Positions 47,337-59,667 are shown, counted from the first letter of the stretch. The stretch: DNA of 64,000 bases from Choristoneura fumiferana (GCF_025370935.1 NC_133473.1:13976127-14040126), one strand, 5' to 3'. Numbers and translations: made by a program. Notes: generated by a model from the letters alone, not told the origin.

Positions 47337-48337
47337 TAAATGATATTGTAACGGATAACTCGCGTCTTAAACAGAGTTTAGCTCGACATGTTTCGGGCTA
47401 TTTCATAGCCCTTCTTCTCAGGAGCACGCGTCTCGGCGGCTGCCGCAACACGCACACTACGCGCCACCGCTCTGCTCGCGCGACTGCCCGGCGAAACGAA
47501 CACCGGCGCACAACTACCCGCATTTTTATCATTTTTATTGTCAATGTCTTATGTAGGGTAGCACACAAGACTAACAACATCGTTCCGTAAAGGCACGTTC
47601 ACACTAACCGATGACGCAGCACGAGTATTTAACACTGTTTTCCAACTCGGGGGTACCGACCATCCGCAATCCCGGTTAAAATTCGGATGACGACTACAAC
47701 CATCCAGGAATGAAAATCGGGGGGGGGGGGCAGTGGTCCCGGGGTATACATGATTCCGTGTTCGTGTGGCAAGAGCTATATCGGGAGACTGGTCGTAACG
47801 TGTCTACTAGGATATCGAAGCACATACGTAGTATGAGGAAACAGGGCGCAGGGGCTCTGCTGTGGCCGAGCATTCAATGGACTCGGATTTGACGCATTAC
47901 ATCAGGTTGGATAAGGTGTCTGTACTTGCGAGAGAAAAGTTTTTCATTCCGCGGAAAGTGCGTGAAGCCATTGAGATTAGTCGTCATCCGAATTTTAACC
48001 GGGATTGCGGTTGGTCAGTACCCCCGAGAAGGAAAACCGTTTTAAATACTCGTGCTGCATCATCGGTTGGTGTGAACGTGCCTTTACGGAGCGATGTTGT
48101 TAGTGTTGTTTGCTACCCTACATTGGACATTGACAATAAAAATGCGGGTAGTTGTGCGCCGGTGTTAGTTTCGTCGGGCAGTTGCGCGAGCAGAGCGGTG
48201 GTGCGTTGCGTAGTGTGCGTGTTGCGGCAGCCGCCGAGTCGCGTGCTCCTGAGAAGAAGGGCTACCAAATAGCCCGAAACATGTCGAGCTAAACTCGGTT
48301 TAAGACGTGAGTTATCCGTTACAATATCATTTAACAT
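47337..48337 (+). mobile_element. Penelope-like retroelement end with long inverted repeats and a broken GIY-YIG domain
   Basis: The outer ~350 bases are inverted copies. 'gatattgtaacggataactc' on the left matches 'gagttatccgttacaatatc' on the right, and inner parts such as 'ctcctgagaagaagggcta' also match. Between them a plus-strand coding remnant shows the GIY-YIG endonuclease of Penelope-like elements: VYMIPCSCGKSYIG, then in a shifted frame ETGRNVSTRISKHIRS, then in a third frame AEHSMDSDLTHYIRLDKV and REAIEISRHPNFNRDCG. At least two frameshifts separate these, so it is inactive. The reverse transcriptase is absent; inverted pLTR-like ends and 5' truncation are usual in this class. A run of 12 G lies at 47718-47729. 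Confidence 0.82.
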
Positions 48338-48718
48338 CTCGAACATATTCATTTTTATTGCTTTCTGCTACTAATGTTAACATTGGACCCTGAAACGCTA
48401 TTTGTAATGAACCCAAATTAGTTTTTATTGTAGCCTTCTGAAAGTAAGTACCTAATAATGAGAGTTTATATTTTGTGGGGTTCGCAATGGGATAACCTTA
48501 TTTTGTGCCTGGTTGATGATGATAAAGATAATGAATGACTTTACATTACTAGGGATGTGAAAGGTACGGCTCAAAGTACTTAATTAAATATATCTATATT
48601 TAATTAGGTGCTTTTTGTTCTAATCTACTACAATAAGAAAAACATTAAATGAAATAAAACTATCCTAAACTTAAAATACTTACATAAAATAAAAACTAAA
48701 ACAAGTTAGGCAAGTACT

Positions 48719-49437
48719 AACAGCCTTATTCATAAAAAGTTAGAGCCTCCTTGAAGCCTCCTTGAAGGCCCGATGCTAAAAAACATGATTCATAAACGTC
48801 TGTTAGCGCTAATCAGTCGATCAAGGCTCTGCTAAAGTTAATAGAGGACAGTAGACCCTCCTTTATCTCCCTGCTAAGTCACAAAATGGCCGCCACAAGT
48901 TTGAACAGCTGACTTTGACAAGAGCAAAAACCATACCGAAGATATTTTTAGTGAAGGGAGGGTTATGCAAAGATTAAAAAAAAGCCAGGAAAATTTATTT
49001 TCAGGAATTTGTATTTAAAAATCCTCTAAATTAGGTATTTATTACTGCTACTTTAACTACTAACAATAAATATGAAAAAAAAAATTAGGATGATTAACAT
49101 AATTACGGCTTTTTGGACTCAGGTACAACATAAACATGCGGATCGGAAATGGCGGGAAAACAAACATCTCGCTTTTTATTTTGGGTAATTTGCTGTCGCT
49201 GCTGTAATTTTTTTTTTAACTATCGATGAGGCCATTTTTTGTCTTTGATTTGTGAAGATGACCAACATAACGCGTCTAATCCGTCTATCAGCAGCTCAAC
49301 AACTAGCAGACTGCTAGCAAGCGTTTATGAATCATGTATACTTCTTGACAACCGTCTAACAAGCTTAATCAGTCTGCTAAGTAACAGAGTGATCAAACCT
49401 CAATAAAATTAAGGTTTTTTTTATGAATAAGGCTGTT
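48719..49437. mobile_element. 719-base MITE with AACAGCCTTATTCATAAA ends
   Basis: 'aacagccttattcataaaa' and the inverted 'ttttatgaataaggctgtt' are near-perfect ends. Sub-terminal blocks ('catgattcataaacg' and 'cgtttatgaatcatg') are inverted as well. The interior has no coding frame. Ends and length suggest a non-autonomous DNA element; PIF/Harbinger is possible but the target duplication is not clear. Confidence 0.8.
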
Positions 49438-49919
49438 AAAGTTTACCCCTAGGCAAGAAAAATGTTTGTGTGTAGTACCTAATTGCTTCTTATAAGATAA
49501 TTTGTGTAATTTCTTCTTCATAAATAATAATAATAATAATAAAAGCCCTTATTCTCAGACCAAAACGTGATAAAAAAATTAGCTTATAAACTATGTACAA
49601 AATAAAATTAAAATAAGTAGTTTAAAATTAGTATTTCTACTTCACCTAATGATTATTTTCGAGACAAGTACTAACCTTTTCACGCGGCTTCACAGTTGAA
49701 ATTGCTGAACAACATTTGTTATACTTAGGTGATACCTTGGGGTCCTAACGCTTTAAGGGGCTACCCGAGGTTTTCATCGATTTTTGAAAAGTTTTGAATC
49801 GTATCTCCTACTTTTGCACTACAGATAGAATTATAAGTCAAACGGTTATCGGTTCTCCAATCTTTTATCTCCATTTTAGTCTACCGGATTTTGAAAAAAA
49901 AAATCTTAATTTTGTATAT

Positions 49920-50150
49920 TTCTTTTAAACATTGTCTGAAAAAAAAAAACATTTTTTGACGTGAAAGATCTAACATATACGAAATCTACATATTTGGGTT
50001 TGTCTTTGACGTCTCTAGAAACTGGTCGAGGTTTTTTATTTGAAACTAATTAACACAAAAGTTATGGGCATAAAACCAGTTTTTTGGTCTAAAATTGTTC
50101 AACTTTGATGCCAAATATCTCGAAAACAATGAACTTTGCAGTAAATATGG
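49920..50150 (+). repeat. Interspersed repeat shared with 16243-16455
   Basis: It carries the same ordered blocks as 16243-16455, with an extra 'aattaacacaaaagttatgg' inside. Confidence 0.7.
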
Positions 50151-50280
50151 GATACTATATTGCTTAAAGCCGTTGTTGATATAATAAGCTACAAACATAA
50201 TTAGAAAACTAAAGAATTCAGGTCGATGGTCATTGGGGGCATGACATCCCCTTAACACTTTTTAAAGAAATTTGGAAAAG

Positions 50281-50400
50281 GTTATGATACGTCACAGGGC
50301 ACCGTCGGCAGGTTCCTCGGATAGAGAATTAGCTTGGCTATTCAAAGAGAAAACGCTGCCAGCATCTTCGGGACCTTGCCTAAGGGGTATTCTTTAAGTA
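50281..50400 (+). pseudogene. LINE ORF C-terminal remnant (FLG*RISLAIQREN)
   Basis: The frame reads TVGRFLG, a TAG, then RISLAIQRENAASIFGTLP and KGYSLSNLF before a stop. The TAG stands where the sister copy at 46430 has CAA (Gln). A short 3' UTR-like tail follows. Confidence 0.65.
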
Positions 50401-51237
50401 ATTTGTTTTAGTTTTACGTTTTATTTTTATTTAACGTAAGCATTTTAAGTTTAGGATAGTTTTATTTAATTTAATGTTTTTCTTAATGTAGTAATAGATT
50501 AGAATTAAGTTTGGACATTATTTAGTGTTATTCTATCTTAAATATATAAAAAAACTAATAAAGTTACTGGAACGTTGACAGACCTAGTATCAAAATTACC
50601 ACTATCCATAACCCATAACTTAGCGTTATTACGATTGAAAGTTGATCATCTGTCTTTGTCACACTAGTTGAAGAAAACGAAGCGGTTGGATCCTAATTTT
50701 CAGGGTCGTCTAACCGGATAATGTGAAGTAACCTATCCAAATGTCAAATGCTTTTCAGAACGTTTAATCACCCTCTTAATAAGCTTTAGAATACGGAGCA
50801 GAATATTATGGGCGATAATATCCTAATATTAAGCTTAGCTTAGCCTAGTTTCATAGGTATAACGATTAGGGCGATATTAATAGCTTCAATCTGTCAAATG
50901 TAATAAAATCATCGTAGACAATAGAGGACCTTCTTTTTTAAAGTCTGTTATAAAGATTACCACACTCTTGTAAGTCGTTTTTGTCTCTACGTTTTTTTAT
51001 ACAACCAGCACTTTCGGAAAGACCATCGTTGCTAAGAAGAAGGCACAGCAAAACTCGGCAAGTCATTTTTTCAACATAAAAATCATATTTAATTCTTTTA
51101 AATTTTACCTTAAATATATTATTTATGTTGAGATTTCAAATTGAGTTAAATTTTAAAATAATTAAGTAGTGTACAACGGCAACAGAATCAGAAACCAGAC
51201 ACGAATTGTGCCGGGATACCGCCAAGTTCCACTTCAC

Positions 51238-51270
51238 ATCACAAACACACTCACACCTACACTCACACCC

Positions 51271-51302
<32 letters not shown>

Positions 51303-51340
51303 ACACCCCACCCACACACCTGCCCCCCCACACACACATT
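51238..51340. repeat. (CA)n-rich microsatellite
   Basis: Imperfect CA/CACACC tracts for about 100 bases, followed by a short ATT run. The open frames across it on both strands are only repeat translation. Confidence 0.95.
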
Positions 51341-51571
51341 ATTATTATTGTTCTCTCATCTAACACGTCGAAAAAACTTAAGAGTGGAACAAAATAGCTC
51401 TAATCTCACTAATTACACTGCTTAGAAACGATACCCTATAAGTTGGTTACTTGGTAGGTATCAACCTGGGATACCTAAGTGATTTAATTTTGCGTAGGTA
51501 AACCGGGTAAGTTTATCAAATTAGTTAGTAAATTACCCAAATAAAAACCATTTTGAATTACAAAAAAGATT

Positions 51572-51850
51572 TTTTTATTTAATCGACTGGATGGTAAACG
51601 AGCAAGTGCGTCTCCTGATAGTAAGAGATCACCACCGCCCATAGACACATGCAACACCAGGTGGATTGCAGATGCGTTGCCAACCTAGAGGCCTAAGATG
51701 GGATACCTCAAGTGCCAGTAATTTCACCGGCTGTCTTACACTCCACGCCAAAACACAACAGTGCAAGCACTGCTGCTTCACGGCAGGATTAGCGAGCAAG
51801 ATGGTGGTAGCAATCCGGGCGGACCTTGCACAAGGTCCTACCATCTGCAA
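51572..51850 (+). repeat. Full copy of the 280-base repeat (12065 family)
   Basis: It has the same start ('gatggtaaacgagcaagtg'), middle ('gatgcgttgccaacctagag') and end ('accttgcacaaggtcctacc') as 12065-12345. Confidence 0.75.
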
Positions 51851-52336
51851 ATACATAAGACATACGGTCTGAATATTTTTTGTATCAGTGATATTAATGC
51901 ATCACTAGGGATTTTCCGTGCTCGTAGGCATTAATTTATTTTAACGAATAAGTAATTTATCCTTCGAATGTATATGTTTGAATAAATGGCACTTAAAGTA
52001 CTAAACGGGTCACGTAACTGTTAATGTTTTCGCGCACGAGAAGTGTTAGCGTGGTCTTTCATTTGCGTGAACATCGGAGAGGAATGGTGTCGCAAGATCT
52101 GTTTAAAGCACAATTTTGATCACGTAAAATTCAGACGTTTCTCTATTCTTTGACGTTGCGTTCCTTGCTTTGACATTTCTTAACATCCGTTGTAAAAAGG
52201 CAAGAAAATAAACGCAAAACGTTAATGCTGTCTTTGAAATAAATAATTTATCTACTGTAAATTTTGCGTAATAATTTTTGCCCGCGACTTCGATCACTAT
52301 CTCACGGAAACTATGCAGTATTTTGGCCAATTTCAT

Positions 52337-52920
52337 CCAGTTGCCGTATATACTTATATGTTATTCCCCTTCCCTTTTCTCCAAAACCACTGGGTCAAAA
52401 AATAGTCCTCTACTTATTGGCATAGTTACTATAGGTAAAGTTTATAAAGGTTAGGCTACATGAATTAGGTAGGTATAAAATGTATATTAGAGGCACAATT
52501 AAAAAATATACCTAAGTTATAATTTTTCGCACGGAGCGCTCTCTACGCAAGATCGACTTGCACTTGTTTGTTTTTCTTTTATATTAAAGTATAGATTTAG
52601 TCGTAGTTTAAACTTGTGCAGGTTTTTAGGTGACTCTTAAACGAAGTAAAAAAATTGTTCAATGGGAAGTGGAGAAATAAAGTTCCAGGAACATTTTCAT
52701 CTCTCATCAAAGATTTGTCGCTGGTTAGCGTTAATTTATTTCTAATGAGTTATTAATCACTTTGACATCCCCGGACACCCCCACGCTCAATTATGTCCTC
52801 AGTTCCAACATCTTTTATAACTAAATTAAACTAATACTTAGACCATTCAGTTTTTAAATTGTTTGACAAAGTTTAGTTTTAAGAAACAATACTTATCCTA
52901 ACCTAACTTAAAGAAGTACA
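52337..52920. other. Gene-free stretch
   Basis: AT-rich with short random frames only. I see no gene or clear element. Confidence 0.5.
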
Positions 52921-52924
52921 AAAT

Positions 52925-53150
52925 CCCCCAACATTGTCCTTTAAAGTTCAATATCTCAAAAACGGCTGAGCTGATTTTAATGAAACATACTTAGCTAAGA
53001 ACGACCAGAAGAAAACTCGCTTTCACATAAAAAAAAACGCACCGAAATTGGTTGATCCGTTTGAGACCTACGATGCCATAGATGGACAGACAGACATTGG
53101 TAGGTATCAAACTTATAATAACACCTCTATTTGTGTCAGGAGTTAAAACA
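52925..53150 (+). repeat. Interspersed repeat ('ctcaaaaacggctgag' family)
   Basis: It runs from 'tttaaagttcaatatctcaa' to 'taacacctctatttgtgtca', parallel to 31975-32165. Confidence 0.6.
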
Positions 53151-53699
53151 TCAAGTCACAAGCAGGCACGTCAATCATTGTGTGTAACAGTTTAATATAT
53201 CTACTTAGGTATAATCGGTTTGATTTTTCATTTGTAATATTTTTTCACTATAGAAGAAGCGAGATGCCGAATATTCCAGAAATTCTCTATTTGAGTTATT
53301 ACAACCTTAAAGACTAAATAAAATATGATCAAAAGATTATTTACTCATAGTAGGTAAACCATCTTTGTTCTTAGGACCCTGTGGGATTCTTCCAGGCAAT
53401 TACTTCGGTTTCTGCATGCGCTATTCATATTCATAAAGTAATTACGAGGTTTGAATACCTATTTAAAATTACAATAAATGACAAATGATCGACGTTTACT
53501 AACACAACTGATTTTAAAAACAGTAGTCTTATACAATACAATGACTCTTTATTGTACACTACATAATAAACAGTGTAGAGCAATAGTATACTCCGTGATA
53601 CAGACAATATTGTAACTTATGCGTGTACGTTACCTAGACGTAATTTTTGCAATCCCATAGAAATATTGGGGTAAAGAGTAGCTGTGTCGTTCCAGATAT

Positions 53700-54035
53700 C
53701 CAGCTGTCAAAATATGAAATTTAATTCAAATCCGTTTAGTTGTTATAGCGTGAAGAGTAACAAACACACACATACACGTACATTCACAAACTTTCGCATG
53801 TTTTACCAAACCAGCTTTTCCTGCGACTCCGTTTCTACAAAATTAATTTATCGCTATCTGGCGGGATTTATGCAATTTTCCGGGATAAAAACTATTTATA
53901 GGTATCCTTCCCAGGTTCCCAGGGTCTCAAACCATATTCGTAACAAATTTTGTTCATATCGGTTGTGTGGTTTAAGCGTGAAGAGGAAACAGACAAACAT
54001 AAATAATTTGGCATTGATATTAGTTAGGATATTAC
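53700..54035 (+). repeat. CTAGCTGTTGCC-type repeat, with a second tail fragment before it
   Basis: 'acaaactttcgcatgtttta' (53785-53804) is the tail of one copy. 'accagcttttcctgcgactc' (53813) then starts another, which continues to 'ttggcattgatattagttag'. The 53684-54046 open frame lies across both and is not a gene. Confidence 0.6.
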
Positions 54036-54049
54036 TTGGAAAATAGGAA

Positions 54050-55795
54050 TTATATTATAATTCTGCTACTTACAAGTGGTGAAAGAATTTCCTTGTTTAC
54101 TTCGAATTTTACCTTCCACAAGTTCACGAACCTAACAGAAATTCAATTTGACAATAAAAATTCACGAATCCCTTTGCACTTAAAAAGCTCTCTTATCATT
54201 ACGAGTACAGTACTACGTGCAGTTGAGTCATCCGTAAACAGCAACTTTTCAGCAAAAGCTGGCTGTAATCAGTTTCAGTTGTTTGCGAACCACAGAGGTC
54301 GATGCATGTTCCTCGCCTGACGCCGCGCCAACTTTTCGACTCACTCGTGGGATAAAGTGAAATTCTAAGGAAAGCTCAGTAATTAAGCGATAAATTAGTG
54401 GCTTTGTTTTCTTGTGCTATTTTAAAAAGTGGATTGCGGAAATAATTTGAAAACATTTTGGAAAAGTTGAGGTGAGATTTATTAGACTATCTTTTAAAGA
54501 ACACGCTTCTCTATAAGATTTAAACGACTCGACTTAAGTAAGTTTGAATTTAATTTTGCTGACGATTTATTTAACTTAAATTGTTGTATTGATTGTTTTC
54601 TTACAATAAAATTATGAATTTTGTTTTTCATTTCTACATCAGACAATAATACGAAATTGGCATAATTGCACAGGAACTGCATAGTTTTTATTGATTTTTA
54701 TAACGTATCGATGAATACATGGAAGCGCTTCTTTTAAGATATACTTCTACGATACTATGTATTTGATAGCTTGCGGCAAACGCTTACGTGTTGAGTTGGT
54801 ATACGAAAAAACAGGCATTAAAATGATTAGGAAGTACTTACTTTATTCTTTAGAATTTTGTCTTAATTGCTATAAATACTACCTAAGTTAATTAATTCTA
54901 TGGGATAACGATCTCTTGTTGCGTCACCCATCACGTTGTTACTTACTTACTATACCCCTAATAATGTATGAAACATTTACCCTCCGTATTATTTCCTTTT
55001 TGTAACTATAAATGCTTGAATCATTTTCCTCGTAAGCATAGAAGGCCTAATTACAGTTCGTCTGGAAACTTGCCATAAGAATTTTTCGGCTGTCCAGACT
55101 TAGAGGTCAGAGTCTCCTTTGTGTATGTGTTACATAAGTCTTCGCCATTGCAGATTATTTATTTATCTAGTTTGCCGCATGACACTTTAAATTTGAAATC
55201 AGGTCACTTGTAAATATGCATACGGTTTTAGACCAATTTAGATTATCAGTTTTCCATGAATGTGGAATAAGTAATTCTAGTTTGTTATAAAATCTTTATT
55301 ATGTATGTAAATTGTAATTTCTGAGACATACTTATTGAGATTAGAAATTGTTTAGGTTCTGTTAGTATTTTCATCAGCCTGCATTAAAAAAATTACCTAA
55401 TATTGTCCATGAAATGAACCAGAGAACTAAAATTTCATTTAATACATGCATACTAGTAACATATTTAACTGAACTAACAAGATAAACCCAATTGAAAGAG
55501 TAGCAACACTGCTGCAGAGTATTATTTCAATTGATATTTAAGTGCCGCGTGTGATAGAAAACACTACAGAGCTGTTCTAACTGGATGAATAGTTGCTCAG
55601 TATTATTTATTTTTAGTCTTATCGAGGTCAGATACAAAAGATTTAATCAATACTTCATTGTCATTATTACTAGCCCAAAGATACTACTGCTGGATAAAGA
55701 CTTTTCTCCAAGAGTCACAAGAGTTCCTTAGTTCACCTTGTGGACATACGAAGGTATAGACAAAGAATACTTACATATATTTTTTATACATTTTA
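54050..55795. other. Gene-free stretch
   Basis: AT-rich, with open frames under 100 codons that show no family resemblance. No element was recognised. Confidence 0.5.
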
Positions 55796-55915
55796 AATTG
55801 CCACATCTACGTCCCACAGCTGGGCGCAGGTTCTCTCTCACAATGAGAGGGCTTGGGCAGTAGTTCTCAAGCGAGCCCAATGAGGATACGGAACTTCTCA
55901 TACACTATAAAATTG
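55796..55915 (-). repeat. SINE body fragment
   Basis: 'ctacgtcccacagctgggcg' and 'caatgagagggcttgggcag' match the SINE body at 24860-24915. Confidence 0.65.
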
Positions 55916-56002
55916 TTTTACAGTTGTATTGTGGGTTTTGTCAAACCATGTGTCTTTAATGAAAAGTTAATTGTAAAATAACAAATGTATAGCGAAATAA
56001 AC

Positions 56003-56052
56003 CTCGATAACTCACGTCTTAAATCGATTTTAGCTCGACATGTTACAGGTGT
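56003..56052. repeat. Fragment of the Penelope-like inverted end
   Basis: 'gataactcacgtcttaaatc' and 'ttagctcgacatgtt' match the outer end of 47337-48337. It is a short solitary remnant. Confidence 0.6.
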
Positions 56053-56149
56053 TATTTCGCACATAAATTCCGAAAAAAATAGAGGTTCAATTAAAGCCCG
56101 GGCTGGAATTAATGATCTTTTGCTTGAGAGACTAATAGGTCAAACCGGG

Positions 56150-56720
56150 TGCCCCTTATTTCGCATAACATTAATTGTCCTAATATGAATTCGCATAAAA
56201 GATTTGGCATAAAATAATTGTTCGAACTTGCATAATTATAAAGAAGCATAACACTTATTTAGCATAATAATGAATCCGCATAATTGAAATATGCATAACA
56301 GTATTAACTATATCTTAAAATTAATACGCATGATTTTATCAAACGAGTGAATTAGCTTGTTCTGGGTAAAATCGACTTCAGAAGAGAATAATAATAGATA
56401 TTTTCACATAGTAGTTCACTTCTGAGATCTAATTGAATTGAATAAATAAAACAATAATCATTTTACTTTTAGTAATAATTTATCACTTATTGTAACACTT
56501 TATATATTATTTGATAAATAAAATTTACAATTTCATAAAAATTATCATTTTATGTTTAAGTATACTCTTATATACTTATGCAAAGTAATTTTATGCTAAT
56601 TAAACTTATTGTTAAGCCAATCCACATTATGCGCATTTACATTATGCGTTTTCAGTTATGCGAATTAATATTTATGCGAAATAAAGTTATGCCATTTTCA
56701 ATTAGGATTATTAATTTACG
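56150..56720. mobile_element. Foldback of GCATAA / TTATGC motifs
   Basis: The left arm (56150-56345) carries about ten GCATAA motifs, such as 'cttatttcgcataacattaa'. The right arm (56576-56716) carries the complement TTATGC at least eight times, such as 'ttatgcgaaataaagttatg'. Outer ends 'attaattgtccta' and 'caattaggattat' are also roughly inverted. About 230 bases of AT-rich sequence separate the arms. It may be a foldback element with degenerate repeated arms; a similar cluster is at 41165-41400. Confidence 0.6.
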
Positions 56721-58020
56721 GAATTTATATAGACCTGGTCAAACCAGTAAGCTAACTCGGCTTTTTTAAATCGTTGTATTGTTCCTCTAGTCTCAAAGAA
56801 GCTACTTCTATCTACTTCTACGATCTACTTGAAGTTTGCCCACAGTTTCCACCATATTACAGAGTTAAATCTGTGCTAGCTAGACGCTAGATTTGCTTGT
56901 AAATAAAAAATAAAACCTACATCAAGGGGTAATGAAAAAAGTTGCCGCAGCGCGTGATGTGAGTAGTAACGAGCAGCACGCACGTCCACCGACTTCCCAC
57001 AAAGCCAGCCTACGCCACTGTCCGATAAAATTATTAAACTTTTTATTACGAACACGCTCGTGAACTGATTTATCGCTTTTAAACTGATTGGGACACTAGT
57101 GCAAACGCTTATCCAATTTCGTAATTAACAGTCATGAATAACCTTAAAAGGTTGGCCGTAAAATCGCTTATGAGAAATAAATGGCTACCGGCGATTTATG
57201 AATTGCCGCGCGGGAAAATTTATTTGAAACAGTGTTAAATAATACCGTAATTATGATGGAGAGTACGGCACGGTACGCTATGATGTACGGTACGTACAGT
57301 ACGAGTAAGGGTGGTTAGAAAGAGTGAAAGATAAAATACAAGAGATATAACTAAAGTTTTTAACAGATGGAACGCAACCATGCATTATCATACGTGCCCA
57401 AGGCGATCACATAAAAGGATCTGTTCGACTTAAGTTAAACATTGAAGGTTTTTTTTTACATCATCTATGCTTTGGGGAATCACATTTCGGGGCCTGGGTC
57501 GGATGTGGATTTCAAGTAGTGTGATTAGTAGATTTTACAATAGAAGCGCACTCACACTTTATTTGTTGTAGTCTAGTTTGTTCAGCTAAATTCTGTCCGT
57601 ACGTTGCCACCAGTGGGACAACGTTTAAAGCAATGTACCTAAGCCATAAATTTTGCCTACATTTCTGAAACTTTTTCTGAGTGGACCTTAAAATGTTGAG
57701 AGTCGGCTTAAAATTTATGGATTTAATTAAAAACTTTCAGCGCTACACACCCTAACTTTATTTGTAACCAACTCCTAACATCATTTGCTGGACTTTTACT
57801 ACAAACAGAAACGTCCGCTCTGTACGAATAGTAGAGACTTAATCTAATAAATTCCGGGAAAACTGTGATCGATGTTGAATTTGTTGACGAAGTTTAGGTC
57901 TTACCTACCAATGTTTTACTTATTTACCACTTGGCGACATTGTTTTAGTGTTCATTCATCAACAAAGTGCTCGACTCACTTGAAGAAAATGAACCCTGTC
58001 TCATATACCAAACATATTAG
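56721..58020. other. Gene-free stretch
   Basis: Mixed AT-rich sequence with a GC-richer part (56935-57010) and a CGGTACG-rich bit at 57265-57310. No coding region or clear element is seen. Confidence 0.5.
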
Positions 58021-58185
58021 ATAGATATTTATCATCATCATATATCAGCCTCTCCATCCATATAATGTACCTCCGAAGCGGCCTGCATCCACCACGAACC
58101 CACGGCTTTAACTAGGTCATGCGTCCATCTCGTTGGTGGACGTCCTACGTTGCGCTCGCCTATTCTCGGTCTCCATCCAAGAACT
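58021..58185 (-). pseudogene. C-terminal remnant of a non-LTR retrotransposon (GRPPTRWTHDLVKAVG)
   Basis: On the minus strand the frame reads GERNVGRPPTRWTHDLVKAV, then GSWWMQAASEVHYMDGEADI and a stop. The GRPPTRW..D motif closes the ORF of a common LINE group in insects, probably RTE-like. The fragment is cut off upstream. Confidence 0.75.
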
Positions 58186-58906
58186 TTTTTTGGATATATT
58201 TTAGCGTTTTACATTTTTTTTTCCTAAGAATTTCTATCTGTGAGTTTTCTTTTAACTTCGGGCAGTTCTGTATCGCATGCCAACTAGGATCCACATACTT
58301 AATATCAGCGTCGAGTCACCTTCCGTGACCTGACAAATGCTGAATGGATTCCTTTTTCATAACAAACGTACTTAGATAGTTATTGGAATATTTGTTACTT
58401 CCTAATTGATTATGTTAGTTATGAAATAAATGTTTCTTATTCTGATTCTAATTCCTATTCTCGGGCTCAGGGTGACAGTCTTTCTCATTACTTTCTTAAC
58501 AAAAGTGCGTCGACAGATTTTTAAATGTCTGTCACCTTTCCACTTCATCCACTCTCTTATGTGGTCCACTGTGCTACTCGTATCTGGTCTGCAGGCCTTA
58601 CTATACATACATGTCTCAGACGTGTCTTATAGTAGGTCAATTTTAAAGTATATTATGCTCTACTTCCAATACTACAGCAGTGCTTATTTCGAACAACCAA
58701 TAATACGGGCTATTTTTTTCAGATGATCTCAGCGTATTCTTTACTCGGACGTCAATGACATTAAAACATGCTAGTGCAAGTGCAAATGAGGACTACGTGA
58801 CACAAACACAATGTGCAAAGGCGTGAACGGCGTGACATGGGAGACGGAATCTCTTATGGGCATTCCCAAGCCCTCGCCATGGAGTCGCTTCTGTCCGAGA
58901 TCTGCG

Positions 58907-58963
58907 ATGTCCCATGTCGGCTTGCTTGTGGCGCTTATGCTGTATACTGCTGGAGGGGGATTG
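58907..58963 (+). CDS. Possible first coding exon with a signal peptide
   Basis: An ATG at 58907 opens MSHVGLLVALMLYTAGGGL, a short polar start followed by a hydrophobic core. A GTAAGAG donor follows at 58964. The surrounding 160 bases are GC-richer than the neighbourhood, as expected for a 5' exon. In-frame ATGs lie 32 and 17 codons upstream. No downstream exon can be tied to it within the next 5 kb, so the gene, if real, would run off the right edge. It could equally be a chance frame. Confidence 0.3.
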
Positions 58964-59109
58964 GTAAGAGAGAAGAAACTGTACTTACCGTCGCACTCAT
59001 AATCATTAATCACGATGAGATGATGATGAACCGCCACACTCATAAACGTCAAAATATGCATGGGTATCACTCTTTTTTTCCATTAAATTACAGATGTAGT
59101 GAATAATTT

Positions 59110-59660
59110 GAAGTTCGTATATTTATCTTGCTTTCTTACTGATGAAAGTAATTGAGAAATCAAAATAAATACGAATATTATGCGCCAAAATACGATGGAA
59201 ACACATTTAATCAATAGATCTGTACTAGCTGACGGACTTAAATGATGCGAGCAATTTCATGATGTAAGTCCCGTGGGGATGAAATATGGCCTATATAATT
59301 CGCTGAATATTATAGCTTTCTATATAGCAGAAAGTTACAATCAAGCACACAATCATGTTTATTGTCTTTAAAATTTTTAGAATTATAGCTGTTACCTGCG
59401 ACTTCGTTTGCGAAGAATTTGTTTATACTTCTTGTATTTTATAATTTTCTGGGATAAAAACCATCATATGTCCTTATAAGTGTCTTAAACTGTCTCCACA
59501 CCAAATTCGGCTCATCACGTGTTCGGTTGAGTACTTTGGGCGTGAAAGTGTAACAAACAAACATATTATGACGTCACCAACGTATAATAATGACGTCGTC
59601 GGGTGCTAAGACTTAAATCGCAAATGTAATTTTCTTAGTAACTATCCTGATTTATACAAA
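59110..59660. other. Gene-free stretch with a repeat fragment
   Basis: At 59390-59470 'tgttacctgcgacttcgttt' and 'ttttctgggataaaaa' are a degraded head of the CTAGCTGTTGCC-type repeat. Nothing else is seen. Confidence 0.5.
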
Positions 59661-59667
59661 TTACTAG

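Noticed and set aside
51136..51397. Open frames on both strands over the CA repeat
   Set aside because: They translate a microsatellite (His/Thr or Cys/Val runs) and have no family resemblance.
53684..54320. Two consecutive open frames as a gene
   Set aside because: They overlie interspersed repeat copies and a diverse AT-rich tail.
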